Assembly: GCF_002915595.1 (NCBI RefSeq)
Contig: NZ_PQGG01000013.1
Coordinates: 62,001-126,000, forward strand
Direction of reading: 5' to 3'
From: Zhongshania marina
GTDB taxonomy: Bacteria; Pseudomonadota; Gammaproteobacteria; Pseudomonadales; Spongiibacteraceae
DNA: 64,000 bases
This document shows, piece after piece, positions 1 through 10,170 of this stretch. Made by a program: the position numbers and the translations under genes. The notes beneath the pieces are model-generated. The model was not told the origin of the DNA, searched no databases, and saw only the letters and a list, made by a program, of their open reading frames with translations. Position 1 is the stretch's first letter. Each line of letters starts with the position of its first letter.

Positions 1-1
1 C

Positions 2-922
2 TCTCATGGCTTGGCTCAACATCGCGTTGCCGCCTTGCACTTTAGCGCGGCGGTGTTCACAAATTTAAGTCAGGATCACCTCGATTATCACGGATCGATG
101 GAGGCCTACGGTCAAGAAAAGGCGCGGCTATTTAGTTGGCTGGATTTGCCTTTGGCGGTCATAAATCGAGACGATGAATTTGGCCGTCGTTTGCTAAAAA
201 CATCAAAAGCCAAGCAAGTTATCGACTTTAGCGTTTTCGACCGCAATGCCAAAGTGTATGCCGAAGACGTAAGTTGCGACATAAGTGGTATTCGTGCGCG
301 TCTATGCAGTGAATGGGGCGAGGTTAATATTCGATCGTCACTGCTTGGTGCTTTTAACTTGTCTAATTTATTGGCGGCGAGCGCTGTATTGCTTGGTATG
401 GGTGTGCCAGCAGAAAAAGTTGAGGCGGCACTGCCTCTGCTTAAGCCGGTGCCCGGACGTATGGAATGTCTGCGTTCTGCCGATAATGTTTTGGCCGTCA
501 TTGATTACGCACACACACCTGACGCCTTGCAAAAAGTATTGCAAACCCTAAGGGCAGTGACTGGCGGGAATATTTATTGCGTAATGGGTTGCGGCGGGGA
601 TCGCGACAAGTCTAAGCGACCGCTTATGGGCGCGATTGCAGAACAATATGCAGATTATGTTTGGGTGACAAATGACAATCCGCGATCAGAATCCGCGACA
701 GATATTATTAATGATATTTGTGCGGGGATGAGCAGCCGTCCCACAGTAGAATTGGACCGCGATATAGCCATTAACGCCGCTATCCAATCGGCGAAATCTG
801 GCGACGTAGTGTTAGTTGCCGGAAAGGGGCATGAAGATTATCAAGAAGTCGCCGGCCATCGATTGCCGTTTAGTGATGTGCAATGTGCTCGTCTTGGTTT
901 GGCGGCGAGGGCAGCGCAGTGA
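2..922 (+). CDS. murE: UDP-MurNAc-tripeptide synthetase MurE (5' end missing)
   Basis: Cytoplasmic Mur ligase that adds the third stem-peptide residue to UDP-MurNAc-L-Ala-D-Glu. The frame is open from the first bases (S-H-G-L-A-Q-H-R), matching the middle of MurE, so the N-terminal and first part of the central ATPase domain lie outside the window; 306 residues remain. The C-terminal domain has the motif DNPRSE, whose DNPR signature is known to select meso-diaminopimelate, so a DAP-type Gram-negative wall is expected. The TGA stop overlaps the murF GTG start by 4 bases (GTGA), indicating translational coupling. The identification is secure; the start lies outside the window. Confidence 0.96.
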   Translation, partial: SHGLAQHRVAALHFSAAVFTNLSQDHLDYHGSMEAYGQEKARLFSWLDLPLAVINRDDEFGRRLLKTSKAKQVIDFSVFDRNAKVYAEDVSCDISGIRARLCSEWGEVNIRSSLLGAFNLSNLLAASAVLLGMGVPAEKVEAALPLLKPVPGRMECLRSADNVLAVIDYAHTPDALQKVLQTLRAVTGGNIYCVMGCGGDRDKSKRPLMGAIAEQYADYVWVTNDNPRSESATDIINDICAGMSSRPTVELDRDIAINAAIQSAKSGDVVLVAGKGHEDYQEVAGHRLPFSDVQCARLGLAARAAQ

Positions 923-2283
923 TTACTCCAATGACATTGCAGCAAGTCGCGGCCGCTACTTCGGGTGTATTGTGCGGTGAAGATACGCGTTTTAGTGCAG
1001 TCTCTACTGATACTCGAAAAATACAAAAAAATGATTTATTTGTTGCACTTTCCGGAGAGAACTTCGACGGCAATCAATTTGTAGAGAATGCAAAAAATAG
1101 TGGCGCAATTGCCGCATTAGTCACCAAAGCTACGGATCTTTTGCCAAGTGTATTGGTCACAGACAGTCGCCGCGCTTTAGGTTTGCTTGCGCGTGAAAAT
1201 CGTCGGCAATTTTCTGGCGCGCTGGTCGCTGTTACCGGTAGCAGTGGCAAGACCAGTACCAAGGAAATGTTGGCAAGTATTTTTGCTCAGTGTGGCGATG
1301 TGTTCGCGACTCAAGGCAATTTAAATAATGAAATTGGTGTACCTCTAAGTTTGCTATCCATTCAAGAACAACATCGTTTTGCCGTGATAGAAATGGGCGC
1401 GGCGAAGCAGGGTGATATTTCCTATTTGTGCGAGTTTGCTGAGCCTGATATTGCGGTGTTAACCAACGCACAGCCTGCGCACATAGCGGGATTTGGATCT
1501 TTAGAAAGTGTGGCGAAGACCAAGGGCGAGATATTTCGTAGTTTGCCGCAGCATGGCCTTGCCGTCATAAACGCTGATGACACGTATTACGAGCTTTGGC
1601 AGGGCTATGCAAAGCACGTAAAACAACGGTTGTTCAGCCTTGTGCGTGAGGATGTCGATGTGTTTGCTCGTGATATTGACTTGAGTGTGCCAGGAAAAGT
1701 CCAGTTTGAACTGGTCAGTTTTAAGGGAAGCGCAAAGGTGTGCATGCCATTGTCAGGCAAGCATATGGTAGCGAATGCGCTCGCCGCTGCTGCTGCCTCA
1801 TTATCTGCTGGGGTGAGCTTAACCGATGTTGTTGCTGGTCTTGAGTCAATGCGCAGTGTGAGTGGACGTTTGCTCAGGCGAGAGCTGGCAGAGGTCACGA
1901 TTATAGATGACAGCTACAACGCTAATCCGGGATCGGTACGAGCGGCAATTGATGTGTTGTCGTCGTGTGTCGCGCGGCGGATTTTGGTTATGGGACATAT
2001 GGGTGAGCTGGGCCCTGAGGCCGGATTGCGGCATCGGGAAATTGCGGCTTATGCCCGTGAAAATAGAATAGATGCATTATTTGTTGTTGGTGAATTCGCC
2101 CCGCTAATGGCAGACGAATTTGGCTCGCAGAGTTTTGCATTTCCAAATAAAGCTGAATTAATTTCGGCATTGAATACGTTTGTGAAGGCAGAGGATACGG
2201 TATTGATTAAGGGTTCGCGTAGTGCCGCGATGGAAGAAGTGGTGGATGCACTCTCTGCTGAATTACAGGGGAGGACTAACTGA
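919..2283 (+). CDS. murF: UDP-MurNAc-tripeptide-D-Ala-D-Ala ligase MurF
   Basis: Cytoplasmic ATP-dependent ligase that attaches D-Ala-D-Ala to UDP-MurNAc-tripeptide, the last cytoplasmic step of nucleotide-precursor assembly. The 454-residue length is typical. The N-terminal uridine-binding part has the family pattern S-T-D-T-R-K, the ATP loop is [14 protein letters not shown] (around residues 99-112), and the C-terminal Mur ligase domain follows. I chose the GTG at 919 because it overlaps the murE stop and fits the family N-terminus; ATG 931 is an alternative, and an upstream in-frame extension would run into murE. It ends in TGATG overlapping mraY. Confidence 0.96.
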   Translation: MITPMTLQQVAAATSGVLCGEDTRFSAVSTDTRKIQKNDLFVALSGENFDGNQFVENAKNSGAIAALVTKATDLLPSVLVTDSRRALGLLARENRRQFSGALVAVTGSSGKTSTKEMLASIFAQCGDVFATQGNLNNEIGVPLSLLSIQEQHRFAVIEMGAAKQGDISYLCEFAEPDIAVLTNAQPAHIAGFGSLESVAKTKGEIFRSLPQHGLAVINADDTYYELWQGYAKHVKQRLFSLVREDVDVFARDIDLSVPGKVQFELVSFKGSAKVCMPLSGKHMVANALAAAAASLSAGVSLTDVVAGLESMRSVSGRLLRRELAEVTIIDDSYNANPGSVRAAIDVLSSCVARRILVMGHMGELGPEAGLRHREIAAYARENRIDALFVVGEFAPLMADEFGSQSFAFPNKAELISALNTFVKAEDTVLIKGSRSAAMEEVVDALSAELQGRTN

Positions 2284-3365
2284 TGTTGTTATTTCTCTCT
2301 GAATACTTGAGCCAACATATTAGCGGCTTTGCGGTATTTCAATATTTGAGTTTCCGGGGAATCCTCGGCGTATTAACGGCCTTAGCGATATCATTGCTAG
2401 TTGGGCCCTATATGATTCGAAAATTAAATTACTACCAAATTGGCCAGGCCATTCGTGACGACGGGCCGAAGTCGCATTTGAGTAAGTCAGGCACCCCGAC
2501 TATGGGTGGCGCCCTTATTTTGGTGGCCATTTTTACTAGTACTTTATTGTGGTCAGATTTGCGCAACCCCTTTGTGTGGACAGTGTTGGCGGTTACCGCA
2601 ATATTCGGTGCGGTGGGCTGGGTAGATGACTACCGCAAAGTAATACAGCGCAACTCCCGTGGACTTCCAGCCCGTTGGAAGTACTTCTGGCAAAGCGTTG
2701 CCGGCTTAGGGGCTGCGATATTTTTATATGTAACGGCAGACAGTCCTGTTGATACGCAATTATTTTTCCCATTTTTTAAAAATGTAAGTTGGCAGATGGG
2801 CGCTTTCTTTATTGTGCTGACGTATTTTGTGATTGTCGGCTCAAGCAACGCCGTTAATTTGACCGATGGTTTAGACGGTTTGGCGATTCTTCCCACCGTG
2901 ATGGTTGGCGCTGCCTTGGGTTTAATTGCCTATCTTACCGGTAATGTAAAGTTTGCCGAGTATTTGCATATTCCCTATGTGGCCGGCGCGGGGGAATTGA
3001 TTGTTATTTGTGGCGCACTGGCTGGTGCGGGGTTAGGTTTCCTTTGGTTTAACACCTATCCGGCGCAGGTGTTTATGGGTGACGTTGGCGCCTTAGCACT
3101 TGGCGCGGCCCTCGGCACGATTGCGGTGATCACCCGGCACGAAATTGTATTTTTCATTATGGGCGGCATTTTTGTTTTAGAGACAGTGTCGGTCATTTTG
3201 CAAGTTGCTTCTTTTAAATTAACTGGGCGACGTATTTTTCGTATGGCGCCAATTCATCATCATTTTGAATTAAAAGGTTGGCCAGAGCCGCGAGTGATAG
3301 TGCGCTTCTGGATTATTACGGTAATGCTGGTGTTGTTTGGTTTGGCGACACTGAAACTGCGATGA
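2283..3365 (+). CDS. mraY: Phospho-MurNAc-pentapeptide translocase MraY
   Basis: Integral inner-membrane enzyme that transfers phospho-MurNAc-pentapeptide to undecaprenyl phosphate, giving lipid I. The 360 residues match the usual MraY length, with about ten hydrophobic segments. Recognisable motifs are D-D-G-P-K-S-H near residue 60, the Mg-binding NLTDGLDGL near residue 195, and A-P-I-H-H-H-F-E in the last cytoplasmic loop. The ATG overlaps the murF stop (TGATG), so it is probably translated by coupling. It is followed after 25 bases by murD. Confidence 0.97.
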   Translation: MLLFLSEYLSQHISGFAVFQYLSFRGILGVLTALAISLLVGPYMIRKLNYYQIGQAIRDDGPKSHLSKSGTPTMGGALILVAIFTSTLLWSDLRNPFVWTVLAVTAIFGAVGWVDDYRKVIQRNSRGLPARWKYFWQSVAGLGAAIFLYVTADSPVDTQLFFPFFKNVSWQMGAFFIVLTYFVIVGSSNAVNLTDGLDGLAILPTVMVGAALGLIAYLTGNVKFAEYLHIPYVAGAGELIVICGALAGAGLGFLWFNTYPAQVFMGDVGALALGAALGTIAVITRHEIVFFIMGGIFVLETVSVILQVASFKLTGRRIFRMAPIHHHFELKGWPEPRVIVRFWIITVMLVLFGLATLKLR

Positions 3366-3390
3366 GTATTTATATGGGCGTGGTGTTGGC

Positions 3391-4743
3391 GTGAGTTTAA
3401 TCGCATCTGACAATAGACGAATCGTTATTGGTTTGGGAAAAACCGGGCTTTCTATCGCCCGTTATTTTTCAAAGCAAGGTTTGTCGTTTGCCGTTGCAGA
3501 TAGCCGCAAAGCGCCGCCGGGACTAGAACAATTCCAGAGTGAATTTCCAAACATCGAATTAAGTTTGGGTGAATTTACCGTCGATCAATTTTTGTCCGCG
3601 ACCGAGCTTGTCGTCAGTCCGGGAATATCCTTGGCCGACCCCGCTATTGCTGCAGCCAAAGCGAATGGTGTTGAGGTATCTGGCGATATCGAATGGTTTT
3701 GTCGCGAAGCTGCTGCGCCAATAGTCGCGATTACCGGCTCTAATGGTAAAAGCACTGTTACAACCTTGGTGGGTGAAATGGCAGCTTGCGCCGGCCGCAA
3801 AGTAGCCGTTGGCGGCAATTTGGGCACGCCGGCCTTGGATTTATTAAGCGATACAGTCGAGCTCTATGTATTGGAAATGTCATCATTCCAGCTTGAACGC
3901 TGCGCCTCGGTCGGTGCTGAGGTCGCGACGGTACTAAACGTCAGTGAAGACCACCTCGATCATCATGGCAGCTTGATTCACTACCATCAGGCAAAGCATA
4001 GAATTTTTAGAGACTGTAAGCAGGTTGTGATTAATCGCGATGACGCCCTGAGTACGCCTTTAATTCCGGACGATGTTATTAGGTGGAGTTTCGGGTTGGG
4101 CCGTTCAGATTTTCGCGCCTTTGGTTTGATCGAAAAAGACGGCGAGCAATATATTGCATTGGCGCGTGAAGCGCTGCTGCCAGTGGCTGCAATGAAAATT
4201 GCAGGGTCTCACAATGTCAGCAATGTCCTTGCGGCCTTGGCGCTGGGAAGTGCGGTAGGTTTGCCGATGCCGTCGATGCTAACCGCTATCGTTGATTTTA
4301 AAGGCCTAGAGCACCGCTGTGAGTTTGTTGCCGAGGTGAGCGGTGTGCGTTATTACAACGACTCAAAAGGCACCAATGTTGGCGCGGCAGTATCAGCCTT
4401 GCGCGGTTTGGCAGGCTCAGGAAAAGTCATATTGATCGCTGGCGGTATTGGAAAAGGTGCAGATTTTAATCCGCTTATGGACGCCCTAGCGGAAGCTGGA
4501 CGCGCCGCTGTATTTATTGGCGAAATGGCGGCGCCGATGATGGCGATGTTGGATTCTAGAATTCCCGCCATTATTAGTGAGAGCATGTTTGAGGCGGTCA
4601 AGGTGGCTGCTAATTACGCAGTGCCAGGAGATGTGGTACTGCTTTCTCCAGCATGCGCCAGTTTTGATATGTTCAGTAATTATGAACATCGCGGCCGTGA
4701 ATTTAGCAGCTCGGTAGCGGCGTTAGCAGGGGGCTTGTCATGA
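3391..4743 (+). CDS. murD: UDP-MurNAc-L-alanine:D-glutamate ligase MurD
   Basis: Cytoplasmic Mur ligase adding D-glutamate to UDP-MurNAc-L-Ala. It has 450 residues, the family length. It shows a Rossmann-like N-terminus (IVIGLGKTGLS), the ATP loop ITGSNGKSTVTTL near residue 115, and the C-terminal signature S-P-A-C-A-S-F-D-M-F followed by E-H-R-G-R-E-F. The start is a GTG, the first plausible start after the mraY stop. Its TGA overlaps the ftsW ATG (ATGA). Confidence 0.97.
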   Translation: MSLIASDNRRIVIGLGKTGLSIARYFSKQGLSFAVADSRKAPPGLEQFQSEFPNIELSLGEFTVDQFLSATELVVSPGISLADPAIAAAKANGVEVSGDIEWFCREAAAPIVAITGSNGKSTVTTLVGEMAACAGRKVAVGGNLGTPALDLLSDTVELYVLEMSSFQLERCASVGAEVATVLNVSEDHLDHHGSLIHYHQAKHRIFRDCKQVVINRDDALSTPLIPDDVIRWSFGLGRSDFRAFGLIEKDGEQYIALAREALLPVAAMKIAGSHNVSNVLAALALGSAVGLPMPSMLTAIVDFKGLEHRCEFVAEVSGVRYYNDSKGTNVGAAVSALRGLAGSGKVILIAGGIGKGADFNPLMDALAEAGRAAVFIGEMAAPMMAMLDSRIPAIISESMFEAVKVAANYAVPGDVVLLSPACASFDMFSNYEHRGREFSSSVAALAGGLS

Positions 4744-5882
4744 CAGCATACCTGCGAAATAGCCTTGCTGAACTGAAGTTGTTTGACCGCCATTTGCAGT
4801 TGATTTTGGTGGCATTGCTAGTGGTCGGATTTGTGGCCATGACCTCGGCTTCTGTTGAGCACGCCGCTAGCCGCTATGACGACGCGTTTTACTTTGCTAA
4901 ACGCTATTTATTCCATTTTAGTTTGGCGGCAATTATCAGCGTCATTATGTATCTCACACCTATTGATGTGTGGGAACGCAGTGGTTGGCTCTTGCTTTTA
5001 TTTGGTTTTGTGGTCTTGGCGCTGGTGCTAATCCCGGGGGTTGGTCGCGAAGTAAACGGTAGTCGGCGCTGGATTTCTTTGGGGCCCTTGACCCTACAGG
5101 CGTCTGAATTTGTAAAGCTGTGCGTCATCTTTTATTTGGCGGGTTATCTTGTGCGTCGTCATGATGAGGTGCGTCAGAGCTGGTCAGGGTTTGTAAAACC
5201 AATGGCCTTGCTTTTCGCCGTCACGCTTTTGCTGATGCTTGAGCCAGACTTTGGCGCAACGGTAGTCACTGCCGGTACCGCCTTTGTCATGATTTTTTTG
5301 GGTGGCGTGAAGTTAGGCCAGTTTTTGCTGGTCATACTCAGCTGTGTTGCCGGCGCGGTGGCGATGGTTATTTTTGAGCCTTACCGAATGAAGCGATTGA
5401 CGGCATTTACCGATCCTTGGGCAGATCAGTTCAATACTGGTTACCAGTTAACCCAATCGCTTATTGCATTTGGTCGCGGTCAGTTTAGCGGTGTGGGCTT
5501 GGGAAATAGCGTACAGAAATTATTTTATTTACCCGAGGCGCACACCGACTTTGTGTTCGCCATCTTCGCTGAAGAATTTGGCTTTTTAGGCACTTTGCTC
5601 ATTCTCGGCTTATTTATTGCGTTGATCGGACGGATTTTATTCATCGGTCGCTACGCAGAATCTATGGGTAAGCAGTTTCACGCTTACGTTGCCTATGGGG
5701 TTGCGATCATGATCAGTGGTCAGGCCTTTATCAACATGGGGGTGAACGCAGGGCTGCTACCAACGAAGGGATTGACCCTGCCATTTATGAGTTATGGCGG
5801 CAGCAGTTTAATGGTATGTATGGGGATGGTGGCCTTGATTGGGCGAATTGAGCGGGAATGTCGGAGGCAAGATGGCCGCTGA
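4740..5882 (+). CDS. ftsW: SEDS peptidoglycan glycosyltransferase FtsW
   Basis: Polytopic inner-membrane protein of the SEDS family. With its partner class B PBP (FtsI, normally encoded upstream, outside this window) it polymerises septal peptidoglycan from lipid II. It has 380 residues and about ten hydrophobic segments. Family motifs include the extracellular stretch P-E-A-H-T-D-F-V-F-A-I-F-A-E-E-F-G and the C-terminal P-F-M-S-Y-G-G-S-S. Its position between murD and murG separates it from the elongation paralogue RodA. The 3' end overlaps murG by 11 bases. Confidence 0.96.
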   Translation: MTAYLRNSLAELKLFDRHLQLILVALLVVGFVAMTSASVEHAASRYDDAFYFAKRYLFHFSLAAIISVIMYLTPIDVWERSGWLLLLFGFVVLALVLIPGVGREVNGSRRWISLGPLTLQASEFVKLCVIFYLAGYLVRRHDEVRQSWSGFVKPMALLFAVTLLLMLEPDFGATVVTAGTAFVMIFLGGVKLGQFLLVILSCVAGAVAMVIFEPYRMKRLTAFTDPWADQFNTGYQLTQSLIAFGRGQFSGVGLGNSVQKLFYLPEAHTDFVFAIFAEEFGFLGTLLILGLFIALIGRILFIGRYAESMGKQFHAYVAYGVAIMISGQAFINMGVNAGLLPTKGLTLPFMSYGGSSLMVCMGMVALIGRIERECRRQDGR

Positions 5883-6957
5883 GCGTACCGTATTAATGAT
5901 GGCTGGTGGCACTGGCGGACATGTTTTTCCAGCGCTTGCGGTTGCCAGTGCCTTGGCTGAGCGTGGTGTTGCTGTGCATTGGCTAGGTACTGCTGCGGGG
6001 ATTGAGGCGCGTCTGGTGCCCGCCGCTGGTTTGCCATTGCACTGCTTAAATATGGCTGGCGTACGCGGGAAAAATCCCTTGCGTCGTATATTGGCCATCG
6101 CTAAAGCTGGCTTAGCGGTACTGCATAGCATGCGTTTGATTCTTAAATTGAAGCCGTTTTGTGTGGTGGGTATGGGCGGTTATGCCTCTGGCCCAGGAGG
6201 CTTGGCGGCAAAACTTTTATCGGTGCCCGTGGTAATTCAGGAACAGAATGCCGTGGCGGGAACGACTAATCGTCTGCTGGCAAAAATAGCGACCTTGTGT
6301 TTAACAGGCTACCCGATTGAGCTTGGTGGTGAGCGCAATCGCTATATCGGCAATCCGGTTCGCCGTGAAATAGCCGCAATCGATGCACCCGCGCAACGGT
6401 GGACAGAGCGCAGTGGCCAGCTGCGGGTGTTGGTATTGGGTGGCAGTCTCGGTGCCAAACCTATTAACGATGTTGTTGTTGCCACCTGGCAGCAGTTTGC
6501 GAGTGAAGACCGGCCATTGTTGTGGCATCAGACCGGCCGTGACCATGAGCAGTCGGTTCAGGCAGCGTATGCTGCTGCAGGTATAGATGTGCTGGCTGAG
6601 GCGTTTATTGATGACATGGCGGCAGCTTATAGCTGGGCAGATATCGTGTTGTGTCGGGCGGGCGCATTGACGGTGGCGGAGTTGGCTGCGGCTGGCGTAC
6701 CGGCGATCTTAATTCCACTGCCACACGCGATTGATGATCATCAGCGCGCTAACGCCATGTGGTTTGCCGATGGCGGCGCAGGCGAAATTATCGATCAGAA
6801 AGAGTTTTCTGCCGCTGGCCTAAAGGCGTGGTTAGAAAGCGATAAAGCGCAGCGGGAGAGTTTGTTGAAGAAGGCTGAGGCAGCAAGACAGCTCGCAAAA
6901 ATAGATGCCGCCGATGTGGCTGCAAATTATTGCATGGAGTTTGCCCATGACGCCTAA
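5872..6957 (+). CDS. murG: Lipid II synthase MurG
   Basis: Peripheral inner-membrane GT28 glycosyltransferase that adds GlcNAc from UDP-GlcNAc to lipid I, giving lipid II for FtsW. It has 361 residues. The N-terminal loop [10 protein letters not shown] follows the start closely, and the C-terminal UDP-GlcNAc site has [11 protein letters not shown] chose ATG 5872 because a good ribosome site (GGAGG at 5863-5867) precedes it; an in-frame TTG at 5839 lies deeper in ftsW and is less likely. It overlaps the ftsW end and the murC start by 11 bases each. Confidence 0.96.
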   Translation: MAAERTVLMMAGGTGGHVFPALAVASALAERGVAVHWLGTAAGIEARLVPAAGLPLHCLNMAGVRGKNPLRRILAIAKAGLAVLHSMRLILKLKPFCVVGMGGYASGPGGLAAKLLSVPVVIQEQNAVAGTTNRLLAKIATLCLTGYPIELGGERNRYIGNPVRREIAAIDAPAQRWTERSGQLRVLVLGGSLGAKPINDVVVATWQQFASEDRPLLWHQTGRDHEQSVQAAYAAAGIDVLAEAFIDDMAAAYSWADIVLCRAGALTVAELAAAGVPAILIPLPHAIDDHQRANAMWFADGGAGEIIDQKEFSAAGLKAWLESDKAQRESLLKKAEAARQLAKIDAADVAANYCMEFAHDA

Positions 6958-8365
6958 GCATCCATTTGTTGTGCCAGAAATGCGCCGTGTTAAACGTATT
7001 CACTTTGTGGGTATTGGTGGTGCCGGTATGTGTGGCATTGCCGAGGTGTTGCTGAACCTCGGTTATGTGATTTCGGGCTCGGATTTAAAAGCGTCACCAA
7101 GCACTGCAAGGTTGCAGCAGCTGGGCGCACGGGTCGCATTTGGGCATCGCGGCGAGAATATAGGTGATTCAGACGTGGTGGTGGTGTCTAGCGCTATCAA
7201 TGATGCCAACCCAGAAATCATTGCCGCAAGACAGGGCCGAGTACCGATTGTACGCCGCGCTGAAATGCTGGCTGAGTTAATGCGTTATCGTCACGGTATT
7301 GCGGTTGCGGGGACGCATGGCAAAACCACGACAACTAGTTTGATTACATCGATTTTCGCAGAAGCGGGTTTGGACCCAACCTTTGTTATCGGTGGTTTGG
7401 TTAATAGCGCAGGCACCAATGCAGCGCTTGGTGAAAGCCGCTATTTGGTAGCTGAAGCGGATGAAAGCGACGCGTCATTTTTGCATTTGCAGCCTATGGT
7501 GTCGGTGATTACGAATATCGAAGCTGACCACATGGCCACCTATGACGGTGACTTTAGCAAGTTGAAGCGGACGTTTATCGAGTTCCTTCACAATCTGCCT
7601 TTTTACGGCATTGCGGTGGTGTGTATTGACGATCCCGTGGTGCGGGAATTAATGCCAGATATTGGTCGGCCGACGTTAACTTACGGCTTTAGCGATGACG
7701 CGGATTTTCGCATTCATTCATTACAAAAGCAGGGAATGCAAAGCAGCTTTGTCGTAAGTCGCCCCGATGGTAGCGAATTAGATTTGCGTATCAATCAGCC
7801 GGGAGTTCACAACGTATTAAATGCGACGGCGGCGGTTGCGGTGGCAACGGACGAAGGCTTAGCCAATGAGGCAATTTGTTCCGGTATAAGCAATTTCCAA
7901 GGAGTTGGTCGGCGTTTTCAGCGTTACGGTGAACTGGCCGTGGCGGGCGGCGAATTCATGTTAGTAGATGACTATGGCCATCACCCAACCGAAGTGGCGG
8001 CGACGATTGCTGCGGCTCGGCAGGCATGGCCGGATCGGCGCTTAGTGATGCTGTATCAGCCACACCGATTCAGTCGCACAAAAGATTTGTATGAGGATTT
8101 TGTGCGGGTGTTATCGACGGTAGACAGTTTATTGCTACTGGATGTTTACCCGGCGGGTGAAGAGCCGATTGCCGGCGCAGATAGCCGCAGCTTATGCCGC
8201 AGTATTCGAATGCAGGGCAAGTTTGAGCCGGTGTTTGTAGAAAGTATTGAGGCAGCATTTGAATTATTAAAAGCTCGTGTTCTCCCTGGCGATGTATTGC
8301 TTACCCAGGGAGCGGGAAATATAGGCGCCTTGGCGCAGCAATTGTCAGTTCAAGATTGGGTATAG
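6947..8365 (+). CDS. murC: UDP-N-acetylmuramate:L-alanine ligase MurC
   Basis: Cytoplasmic Mur ligase that starts the stem peptide by adding L-Ala to UDP-MurNAc. It has 472 residues. The N-terminal Rossmann domain reads [15 protein letters not shown], the ATP loop is [11 protein letters not shown], and the C-terminal part has [10 protein letters not shown] chose ATG 6947, which places the Rossmann motif at the usual distance from the N-terminus. murB, which sits between murC and ddl in some gammaproteobacteria, is absent here. Confidence 0.96.
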   Translation: MTPKHPFVVPEMRRVKRIHFVGIGGAGMCGIAEVLLNLGYVISGSDLKASPSTARLQQLGARVAFGHRGENIGDSDVVVVSSAINDANPEIIAARQGRVPIVRRAEMLAELMRYRHGIAVAGTHGKTTTTSLITSIFAEAGLDPTFVIGGLVNSAGTNAALGESRYLVAEADESDASFLHLQPMVSVITNIEADHMATYDGDFSKLKRTFIEFLHNLPFYGIAVVCIDDPVVRELMPDIGRPTLTYGFSDDADFRIHSLQKQGMQSSFVVSRPDGSELDLRINQPGVHNVLNATAAVAVATDEGLANEAICSGISNFQGVGRRFQRYGELAVAGGEFMLVDDYGHHPTEVAATIAAARQAWPDRRLVMLYQPHRFSRTKDLYEDFVRVLSTVDSLLLLDVYPAGEEPIAGADSRSLCRSIRMQGKFEPVFVESIEAAFELLKARVLPGDVLLTQGAGNIGALAQQLSVQDWV

Positions 8366-8374
8366 GCATTACTG

Positions 8375-9322
8375 ATGAGCGATATGACGGTAGCAGATAT
8401 TAATCAGGCCATTGGCGGCAAATTAGCTGTGTTGTACGGCGGCCGTTCCGCGGAGCGCGAAATTTCATTGAAAAGTGGCGCGGCAGTCGCGGCGGCATTT
8501 GAGCGGCAGGGTATTGCCGTTGAGAAGATCGACGTAGCCAACGACGGCTGGATGCAAGGCCTAAAAGCGGATTTTACGCAGGTGTTTATTGCGCTGCACG
8601 GCCCCGGTGGTGAAGACGGTACAGTGCAAGGTGCGCTGGAATGTCTTGGTGTGAAATACACCGGCAGCGGTGTATTGGCGTCGGCATTAGCGATGGATAA
8701 ATTCCGCTGCAAATTGCTGTGGCTAGGCTTGGGTTTGTCGACCCCCAAATTTATTGAGCTCACTGCGGGCAGCGATTGGGCAGCAATTATTGCGGATATG
8801 GGGTCGGTCATTGTTAAGCCGGCCTGCGAGGGCTCAAGTATAGGTATGGCGCGTGCAGAAACAGCGCAGGAATTAGAAGCGGCTTGGCAAAATGCACAGG
8901 CCTACGGCCGTGTATTTGCTGAACAATGGGTTGTCGGTAGCGAATACACCGTTGCGATCTTAAATGGCAAAGCACTGCCGGCCATTAAATTGGAAACGGA
9001 TGCGGCATTTTACGATTTTAATGCCAAATATTTATCCAATGAGACGCGCTATTTGTGCCCCTGTGGATTGAGCGCGGCTGAGGAATTGGAACTGAGCGAA
9101 TTGGCATTGGCGGCGTTTAACAGCCTTGGTTGTCAGGGTTGGGGGCGAGTTGACGTGATGCGTGATAGCGATGGTCGTTTCTATTTGCTGGAAGTGAACA
9201 CCGTACCGGGTATGACCGACCATAGCTTGGTGCCAATGGCGGCGAAACAGGCTGGTTTAGATTTTGAGCAATTAGTGAAGGCAATTTTGGCAGGCAGCAT
9301 CAGTGGGAATGCAGGGGCCTAA
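8375..9322 (+). CDS. ddl: D-alanine--D-alanine ligase
   Basis: ATP-grasp ligase making the D-Ala-D-Ala dipeptide that MurF uses. It has 315 residues, close to DdlB proteins. Visible are the N-terminal L-Y-G-G-R-S-A-E-R-E, the H-G-P-G-G-E-D-G-T-V-Q-G block, and the C-terminal metal and substrate site L-E-V-N-T-V-P-G-M-T. It starts ten bases after the murC stop. Its TAA shares bases with the ftsQ ATG (TAATG), so ftsQ is probably translated by termination-reinitiation. Confidence 0.96.
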   Translation: MSDMTVADINQAIGGKLAVLYGGRSAEREISLKSGAAVAAAFERQGIAVEKIDVANDGWMQGLKADFTQVFIALHGPGGEDGTVQGALECLGVKYTGSGVLASALAMDKFRCKLLWLGLGLSTPKFIELTAGSDWAAIIADMGSVIVKPACEGSSIGMARAETAQELEAAWQNAQAYGRVFAEQWVVGSEYTVAILNGKALPAIKLETDAAFYDFNAKYLSNETRYLCPCGLSAAEELELSELALAAFNSLGCQGWGRVDVMRDSDGRFYLLEVNTVPGMTDHSLVPMAAKQAGLDFEQLVKAILAGSISGNAGA

Positions 9323-10104
9323 TGCAAAGGATAAGCGCCAAGAGTAATCGCTTTAAGCGCAGCAGACCGGAGCGCGCTGAGCGTCAGCCGGTGTCGCGAG
9401 AGTGGGGGCGTGTTTTTAACCGGCTATTACTTTTGGCTGCGGTGATGGCCTTTGTATACGGCGTGGAGAGATTGGGTAGCCAATTAGAATCCATTCCAGT
9501 TGATAGGGTGGTGTTTGCCGGTGATTTTCGCCACGTTAGTCGCGATGTATTGGTTGACCGAGTAACGAGTCATTTAGCGGTGGGCTATATCGGCTTAGAT
9601 CTTGAGGCTATTCAAAGCGAGTTAGAGCAAGAGGCTTGGGTGTACCGCGCGATCGTTGAGCGGGTGTGGCCAAGGGAGTTGAAGATAACGATTGTTGAAG
9701 AAGCGCCAATTGCAGTTTGGGGTAATGGCGGCCTACTCAATCATCGTGGCAAGATTTTTTTGCCGACCAAAGAAATACAGAGCGATGCAAATTTGCCGTT
9801 GTTGAGTGGCCCAGACGGCAGTGCGATTGAAATTATGCGCCAGTATCGCCTGATGAGTCAGTTGCTGGGTGATGAAGATTTGGTACTTCAGCGCTTGCAG
9901 ATGAATGATCGCGGCGCGTGGACCGCCACCTTAAATGGCGGAGCAGTATTAGTGCTGGGGCGACAGGAACCGTTAGAAAAGTTACGTCGCTTTATGTGGG
10001 TATATAAGCAGCAGTTGGCGGCAGATTTTGAACGGGTAAAGCGGATAGATACACGCTATATCAACGGTTTAGCGGTGTCTTGGCATCAGTTGGAAGGTAG
10101 TTAA
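9322..10104 (+). CDS. ftsQ: Cell division protein FtsQ
   Basis: Bitopic inner-membrane division protein that links early and late divisome components through FtsB and FtsL. It has 260 residues: a basic cytoplasmic tail (about 1-32), one membrane segment (about 33-49, L-L-L-L-A-A-V-M-A-F-V-Y), a POTRA domain starting near V-D-R-V-V-F-A-G-D-F, then the FtsQ beta domain. Sequence is less conserved than the flanking genes, as usual, but context between ddl and ftsA makes the call firm. Confidence 0.93.
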   Translation: MQRISAKSNRFKRSRPERAERQPVSREWGRVFNRLLLLAAVMAFVYGVERLGSQLESIPVDRVVFAGDFRHVSRDVLVDRVTSHLAVGYIGLDLEAIQSELEQEAWVYRAIVERVWPRELKITIVEEAPIAVWGNGGLLNHRGKIFLPTKEIQSDANLPLLSGPDGSAIEIMRQYRLMSQLLGDEDLVLQRLQMNDRGAWTATLNGGAVLVLGRQEPLEKLRRFMWVYKQQLAADFERVKRIDTRYINGLAVSWHQLEGS

Positions 10105-10170
10105 AGTAAATGGCTAAAGTAAGTGCGTTGCCGGTGCGGAACGGATCGCTCAATAGGGAGAAGCAAAGCA

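Noticed and set aside
8404-8811. 135-codon open frame opposite ddl
   Set aside because: Shadow of a strongly supported ATP-grasp gene; no ribosome site or family pattern.
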